In this document: piece by piece, positions 13,428-16,813 of the stretch
Layout: each line of letters starts with the position of its first letter
Position numbering within the stretch: the first letter of the stretch is position 1
Source of the DNA: DAOTTY01 sp964451095
Lineage (GTDB): Bacteria; Chloroflexota; Anaerolineae; Aggregatilineales; Phototrophicaceae
NCBI GenBank assembly: GCA_964451095.1
Contig: CAYVGI010000112.1
Span: forward strand, 1-16,813
Reading direction: 5' to 3'
DNA length: 16,813 nt
The notes under the pieces: model-generated
Database searches by the model: none
What the model saw: only the letters and a program-made list of their open reading frames with translations
What the model was told of the DNA's origin: nothing
Position numbers and translations under genes: made by a program

Positions 13428-14411
13428 TTATGCTTTCACAGCACCCAGCGTTAGCCCGCGCACCAAGTGCCGCTGCACAAACACGATGAACAGGAACACT
13501 GGGATCATGCCAGCGGAACCCGCTGCTGCCAAAAAGCCCCATTCCGTACCGCCGGAGGACGAGTCGAACGTAGACATCGCAACCGGCAACGTGCGGATTT
13601 CACTTCGCGTCAGGTACAGCGTTAGCAGGAACTCGTTCCATGAGAAGATGAACGACAGGATCGCCGCCGCTGCCATTCCGGGTGCTGCTAATGGTAACAC
13701 CACAGCACGGAATGCCGTCCAGCGGTTAGCCCCATCTACCAGCGCTGCCTCGTCCAGGTCCTTTGGAATGTCATCAAAGAAGCTCTTCATCAACAGCACT
13801 GCCAGCGGCAAGTTGATGATGATGTGTGCCAGAATAATCCCGTGGTACGTGTCTAGCCAACCGAACTCGTTGTACATCAGGTATAGGGGCAGCGCGACCG
13901 CAACGGGCGGCATAAAGCGCGTGGATATGATAAAGAAGATCCAGTTCTGCTCACCCCATACCCTAAGCCGGGAGAGTGCATACGATGTGATCGTCGCAAT
14001 TGCGATCACCACACCCGTGCTCACCAGACCAATGATGATGCTGTCTGTGAGGTACGGGATGGAGTAGTAGCCCAGTGTGCCACCGCCGCCTGTGCCGCCG
14101 CGCCCGCCCGCCTCACGCCGGATAACGTCGCCGTAGTCTGCGCCGCCGACCACAACCTCCCACCACGACGTGGTGAAGTTGGGGAAGCCGATGCGAGGTG
14201 GGGAGGCGAAGATGTCTTGAAACGGACGGAAACTCGCGCCAATCCAGAAGTAAATCGGGAAAAAGAACACCAGCACGACGAGCACTGTCACCAGGGTGAG
14301 CAGTCCCTTGCGCAGCAGTTGGTTACGGTGGTGTGCTCGCTGCACGGCGAGCCAGTCCGCATTGTTTGCCTGTGTGTTCGCGGTTTGCTTTTGTGTAGAG
14401 ATGGTTGCCAT
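13428..14411 (-). CDS. ABC sugar permease, MalG/UgpE-like
   Basis: A 327-residue inner-membrane protein with about six hydrophobic helices, the first at about 37-57. The EAA loop that docks on the ATPase is at about 221-240 (EAALVDGANRWTAFRAVVLP). This is the CUT1 pattern for the second permease of a sugar transporter, and the C-terminus FVQRHLVRGLTLGAVKA is typical (RGLTxGAVK). An unusual Gly-rich loop, EAGGRGGTGGGGTLGYYS (about 100-117), follows the first helix on the outer side. The start ATG 14411 lies 12 nt after the stop of the upstream permease, so the two are coupled. No ATPase gene is present in the window; a shared MsmK/UgpC-type ATPase is expected elsewhere. Confidence 0.94.
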   Translation of the reverse strand: MATISTQKQTANTQANNADWLAVQRAHHRNQLLRKGLLTLVTVLVVLVFFFPIYFWIGASFRPFQDIFASPPRIGFPNFTTSWWEVVVGGADYGDVIRREAGGRGGTGGGGTLGYYSIPYLTDSIIIGLVSTGVVIAIATITSYALSRLRVWGEQNWIFFIISTRFMPPVAVALPLYLMYNEFGWLDTYHGIILAHIIINLPLAVLLMKSFFDDIPKDLDEAALVDGANRWTAFRAVVLPLAAPGMAAAAILSFIFSWNEFLLTLYLTRSEIRTLPVAMSTFDSSSGGTEWGFLAAAGSAGMIPVFLFIVFVQRHLVRGLTLGAVKA

Positions 14412-14423
14412 ATGAAGAAATAC

Positions 14424-15434
14424 CTACCAACGGATGCGGAATATTTTCTGGTAGAGGAACGCGGTCAGCCACGCAATGAGTAAGATAACGATGCTCATCG
14501 TCGCGCCGTAGCCCCACTGTAGCTGCCCGAACGTTTGGATTGCTGCGTAGTAGCTAATCGTCTCGGTCTTGTTCGCCGGACCGCCGCTCGTCATAATGTG
14601 CACGTAGTCGTACACGCGGTACAGGTCAACCAGCCGGAACAGCACCGCAATCAGCAGCACACTGCGCAGCAGCGGTATTTTGATGCGGAACAGGCGGTCG
14701 AAGAAGTTCGCGCCGTCCACAGATGCCGCTTCCAAGATCTCCTGCGGCAAACCCTTAAGCCCCGCCAGCAGAATAATTACAAAGAACGGTGTCCACTGCC
14801 ACACATCCACAATCAGCAGCGCTGCCAGGGCATATTGCCCAGTCCCCCCCATGAGCGGTTCTTCCGGTGTGGTAATGCCAATGTTGAACAGGATTTCCTG
14901 CACGCTGCCGAACTCACTGTGCAGCAAAAGCCGGAAGATCATGCCCGCAATCGCCGGGGCAATCACCATCGGCAGGATCATCACACTTTGCAACAGCCCT
15001 GCACCCCACGGACCGGAGTCTAGCAGCAGCGCGATAACCAGCCCTAAAACCAACTGGATAACCAGCGCCACCAACACATATTGGAACGTGATTTGGATGC
15101 TGTTCTGGATGCGTGGGTCAACGGCAGCGAATGCGCCCGCCTCCGGGTTGCCAAACAGGTTGGCAAATGGCGCAGCGATGAAGCTCTGCCACATCACCTG
15201 CCAATTCTCCCCGCCGACGAAGTTAAAGCGCTTCGCCATCAGGTTCCATTCCTGGAAGCTGACGTATAGGTTGTAGACGAGTGGGAAAATCGCGTAGATG
15301 AGCATGAGCCCGATGCCGGGCGCGAGCCAGAAGAAGGGGTTTTCGGCAGAGAAAAACGCCCGTTTGTTGTGGGAGTTGCCGCCCTGGGTGCTTTTCTGCG
15401 GTTGGGGGTTATCTCCCCGAACTGCCTGTGCCAT
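14424..15434 (-). CDS. ABC sugar permease, MalF/UgpA-like
   Basis: A 336-residue inner-membrane protein; ATG 15434 (MAQAVRGDN) has GGAGG 9 nt upstream. A cytoplasmic tail of about 32 residues is followed by a first helix at about 34-54 (FFWLAPGIGLMLIYAIFPLV), which is the usual start of MalF-type CUT1 permeases. Five more helices and an EAA loop at about 235-254 (EAASVDGANFFDRLFRIKIP) complete the family plan. It is the first gene of the carbohydrate cluster, transcribed from the promoter around 15527-15555, and pairs with the following permease to form the transport channel. Confidence 0.94.
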   Translation of the reverse strand: MAQAVRGDNPQPQKSTQGGNSHNKRAFFSAENPFFWLAPGIGLMLIYAIFPLVYNLYVSFQEWNLMAKRFNFVGGENWQVMWQSFIAAPFANLFGNPEAGAFAAVDPRIQNSIQITFQYVLVALVIQLVLGLVIALLLDSGPWGAGLLQSVMILPMVIAPAIAGMIFRLLLHSEFGSVQEILFNIGITTPEEPLMGGTGQYALAALLIVDVWQWTPFFVIILLAGLKGLPQEILEAASVDGANFFDRLFRIKIPLLRSVLLIAVLFRLVDLYRVYDYVHIMTSGGPANKTETISYYAAIQTFGQLQWGYGATMSIVILLIAWLTAFLYQKIFRIRW

Positions 15435-15483
15435 AAAAGAAAGCCTCCGCAAGAAAACTAATTCAAATTTTGAGGCAAGGCGA

Positions 15484-15522
15484 GAAATATTTCACATATG
15501 TGAAGATAAATCACCAATGTGC
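15484..15522. promoter_or_regulatory. Tandem palindromic operators upstream of the carbohydrate cluster
   Basis: TTCACATATGTGAA (15491-15504) is a perfect 14-bp palindrome. TCACCAATGTGC (15511-15522) matches its core TCACATATGTGA in 10 of 12 positions, 19 bp away. GAAATATTTC (15484-15493) is another palindrome overlapping the edge. The sites lie at and just downstream of the predicted transcription start, where a bound repressor would block initiation or clearance. The SorC-family protein encoded in the cluster is the obvious candidate ligand-responsive repressor, but this is inference. Confidence 0.55.
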
Positions 15523-15526
15523 AGCA

Positions 15527-15555
15527 ACTATAGTCAATGCGCGGGCAAATCGCAA
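15527..15555 (-). promoter_or_regulatory. Sigma-70-like promoter of the carbohydrate cluster
   Basis: The minus strand has TTGCGA (15555-15550, 4 of 6), a 17-nt spacer and TATAGT (15532-15527, 5 of 6). The predicted start near 15520 gives a leader of about 85 nt before the first permease. The -35 lies within the palindrome at 15547-15562 and the palindromic operators lie just downstream. Confidence 0.6.
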
Positions 15556-15562
15556 ACGATTT
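15547..15562. promoter_or_regulatory. 16-bp palindrome over the -35 of the carbohydrate promoter
   Basis: AAATCG-CAAA-CGATTT is a perfect inverted repeat that covers the -35 hexamer. Its shape (6-bp arms, 4-bp centre) differs from the downstream operators, so a second regulator is possible. A third inverted repeat, TAAGCA-AA-TGCTTA, is at 15584-15597, about 37 bp centre to centre further upstream. Confidence 0.45.
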
Positions 15563-15583
15563 CTGAATATTTCTTGAGGTAAC

Positions 15584-15597
15584 TAAGCAAATGCTTA
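15584..15597. repeat. 14-bp palindrome between the secreted-protein gene and the carbohydrate promoter
   Basis: TAAGCA-AA-TGCTTA has perfect 6-bp arms and a 2-bp centre. It lies about 30 bp upstream of the -35 and 17 bp past the stop of the secreted-protein gene. No T tract follows on the minus strand, so it is more likely a protein-binding site (activator position) than a terminator. Confidence 0.35.
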
Positions 15598-15614
15598 TGA
15601 AGTGTTGTGCGACT

Positions 15615-16685
15615 TTACTGACTATCTCTCAGTGAAAATTGCCCATTTTCGTATGCCATTTGCACTGCGGGGCCCGCATTGTACGGTACACACACCCAAT
15701 CAGACGTAAACGTTGATTGATAGATGATCTGGTAGCGCACACTTGTGACATCGTCGGTATCCGTTGGCAGCGTAACCGTGATGCCGCCCTGTGCCGGCAG
15801 ATATTCGTACACCTTGTCCGGCGTCCAGGCGTGCTTGCAATCCATTGCTTCTGGGGCACGCATAATGCGCTCCGTGATGAACACCCGCTGCCCGTTCTCA
15901 ATATCCCACGTCAACGTAACCTCATCGCCGGGGGTGGCAGTTTGCGGCGTTACCGTGAACGAGTTCAGGTTCGCACGCGGTTGATTTCTGTCGGCAACGG
16001 GCACCATACTATCCCGTGATGCAAGTGTAATGCCCGTATCTTGATCGACCACGCGCAGCCGCAGAACAACATCGTAACCTGCGCCGGGGTCTTGAGGTTG
16101 CACGGTGCCCTCGGCAAAAGCGTTGTACCACTGCTTTTGCTCGCCCATCTCAATGTTCACGACTTCGCCGTTGGGCAACACCTGCTCGAACACGAGATTT
16201 GCGTTAGGGGGGCGGTTCGCTACGTGCCAGTGAATCAGCAGTGGTTCGGTGACGTCTCCCGGCGCGACACTGTATGCGCGTGCCTTCACCCAGTCTACGC
16301 GGGTGGGGGCAGTCGGTGCGCTGTATTGCAGTTCAAGTTCTTCCGCAGCGACAATGGCACCCGTTGCATCCAAGATGCTGAGGCGATAGCGCGGGTTGCC
16401 AAACTGTGCCGGGTGCGCGATCACCAACTCGTCGGACTTTGCGGGTTCAAAGCCTTCGCCAATGAGCACCCACGCGCCGCCGACCCACGCGTCCATCCGC
16501 ATGGTGTCGCCGCGCCGCAAGTTCACCGCTTCCCAAGTAAAAACTGCCGTTTCCACGCCTGCCTCGGTTGCGGTGTAGTTCACCACCGGGTCATCTACGG
16601 TAAAGGAAACAATTTGTGGGGTGCCCTGCGCTGCCACCGTCACCACAAAACCCAGCAGTACGAACGGGATCAACCAGCGTGCCAT
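15615..16685 (-). CDS. Secreted beta-rich protein of unknown function
   Basis: A 356-residue exported protein starting MARWLIPFVLLGFVVTVAAQG, a clear Sec signal peptide with probable cleavage after VAA. I chose ATG 16685, with GGAGG 5 nt upstream, over a GTG at 16697. The mature chain has two or three immunoglobulin-like beta repeats: PQIVSFTVDDPVVNYT with VFTWEAVNL, then a middle domain, then ANLNSFTVTPQTATPGDEVTLTWDIENG. The last phrase is the typical opening of bacterial Ig-like domains (FTVxPxxxxPGxxVTLxW). Only two Cys are evident in the C-terminal part (MDCKHAW and DWVCVPY) and could form a disulfide. No catalytic motif is seen. It ends about 180 bp upstream of the first permease start, on the same strand, with the cluster promoter in between. 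Confidence 0.8.
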   Translation of the reverse strand: MARWLIPFVLLGFVVTVAAQGTPQIVSFTVDDPVVNYTATEAGVETAVFTWEAVNLRRGDTMRMDAWVGGAWVLIGEGFEPAKSDELVIAHPAQFGNPRYRLSILDATGAIVAAEELELQYSAPTAPTRVDWVKARAYSVAPGDVTEPLLIHWHVANRPPNANLVFEQVLPNGEVVNIEMGEQKQWYNAFAEGTVQPQDPGAGYDVVLRLRVVDQDTGITLASRDSMVPVADRNQPRANLNSFTVTPQTATPGDEVTLTWDIENGQRVFITERIMRAPEAMDCKHAWTPDKVYEYLPAQGGITVTLPTDTDDVTSVRYQIIYQSTFTSDWVCVPYNAGPAVQMAYENGQFSLRDSQ

Positions 16686-16725
16686 GCCTACCTCCACCTA
16701 AACTGATCGTGCTTGCATTGCGTTT

Positions 16726-16731
16726 ATCATA
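16726..16731 (-). promoter_or_regulatory. Candidate -10 box of the secreted-protein gene
   Basis: The minus strand reads TATGAT (5 of 6), 40 nt upstream of the ATG at 16685, giving a leader of about 34 nt. No good -35 hexamer is found at the expected distance. Confidence 0.3.
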
Positions 16732-16773
16732 ACGGTGGCACTGCTGCCAGAACCCTACGGTTGCCCAACGACA

Positions 16774-16812
16774 CTAATCGTCACCCCATAGTGCCTGCAC
16801 CGCCTTGTATTG
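16774..16812 (-). CDS. Possible C-terminal end of a gene running out of the window
   Basis: Reading the minus strand from the window edge, one frame is open and ends QYKAVQALWGDD followed by TAG. The composition looks protein-like and the stop is 88 bp before the secreted-protein start, a normal gene distance. Only 12 codons are visible, so this is a weak call and no family can be named. Confidence 0.3.
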   Translation of the reverse strand, partial: QYKAVQALWGDD

Positions 16813-16813
16813 A

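Noticed and set aside
11844..13454. A 536-codon open frame on the plus strand
   Set aside because: It is antisense to the solute-binding protein gene, with Cys/Arg/His-rich unnatural composition; the minus-strand frame has a clear Tat signal and family features.
1..16813. CRISPR array, tRNA, rRNA, transposase or phage genes
   Set aside because: No regularly spaced repeats of suitable length, no tRNA-like cloverleaf that I could recognise, and no transposase, integrase or phage structural protein among the reading frames.

Overview
The window looks like a piece of a Chloroflexota (probably Anaerolineae-type) chromosome. I infer this from the mixture of moderately GC-rich coding sequence, lipoproteins with Pro/Thr-rich linkers, several Tat-exported proteins (ferritin-like proteins and a solute-binding protein with an SRREF-type signal), a CUT1-type sugar ABC transporter without its own ATPase, and a RhaD/SDR-like fusion. 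No rRNA, tRNA, CRISPR array, insertion sequence or phage gene is visible.

Positions 1-2400: a small two-helix membrane protein on the minus strand is divergent from two overlapping paralogous lipoproteins, followed by a stand-alone response-regulator receiver protein. The receiver gene is preceded by three 11-bp direct repeats that overlap an extended -10 promoter.

Positions 2400-6140: an ECF sigma factor and a RskA-type membrane anti-sigma factor (minus strand) are divergent from two tandem Tat-exported ferritin-like proteins (plus strand). The second ferritin-like protein carries an extra C-terminal SH3 domain. An almost identical 19-bp block with a CG(A/T)AAG element 16-17 bp downstream lies in front of both the anti-sigma gene and the first ferritin-like gene, but not in front of the sigma gene. 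I read it as the promoter of this sigma factor, which would make a regulon with negative feedback. A strong intrinsic terminator closes the ferritin pair.

Positions 6140-15600: a minus-strand carbohydrate cluster in transcription order: two CUT1 permeases, a Tat-exported solute-binding protein, a small zinc-ribbon protein, an FGGY kinase, a SorC-family regulator, a tiny ORF, a degenerate-aldolase/SDR fusion, and an RpiB-family isomerase. A sigma-70-like promoter followed by two related palindromes stands in front of the first permease. The RpiB paralogue has the look of a D-erythrulose-4-phosphate isomerase, and the kinase has a glycerol-kinase-like QRET motif. With the SorC (EryD-like) regulator this suggests uptake and oxidation of a small polyol or related sugar (tetritol, threitol or pentitol). 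The substrate is inference. The aldolase half of the fusion has lost all recognisable metal-binding histidines.

Positions 15600-16813: a secreted protein of unknown function and the last codons of a possible upstream gene, both on the minus strand.
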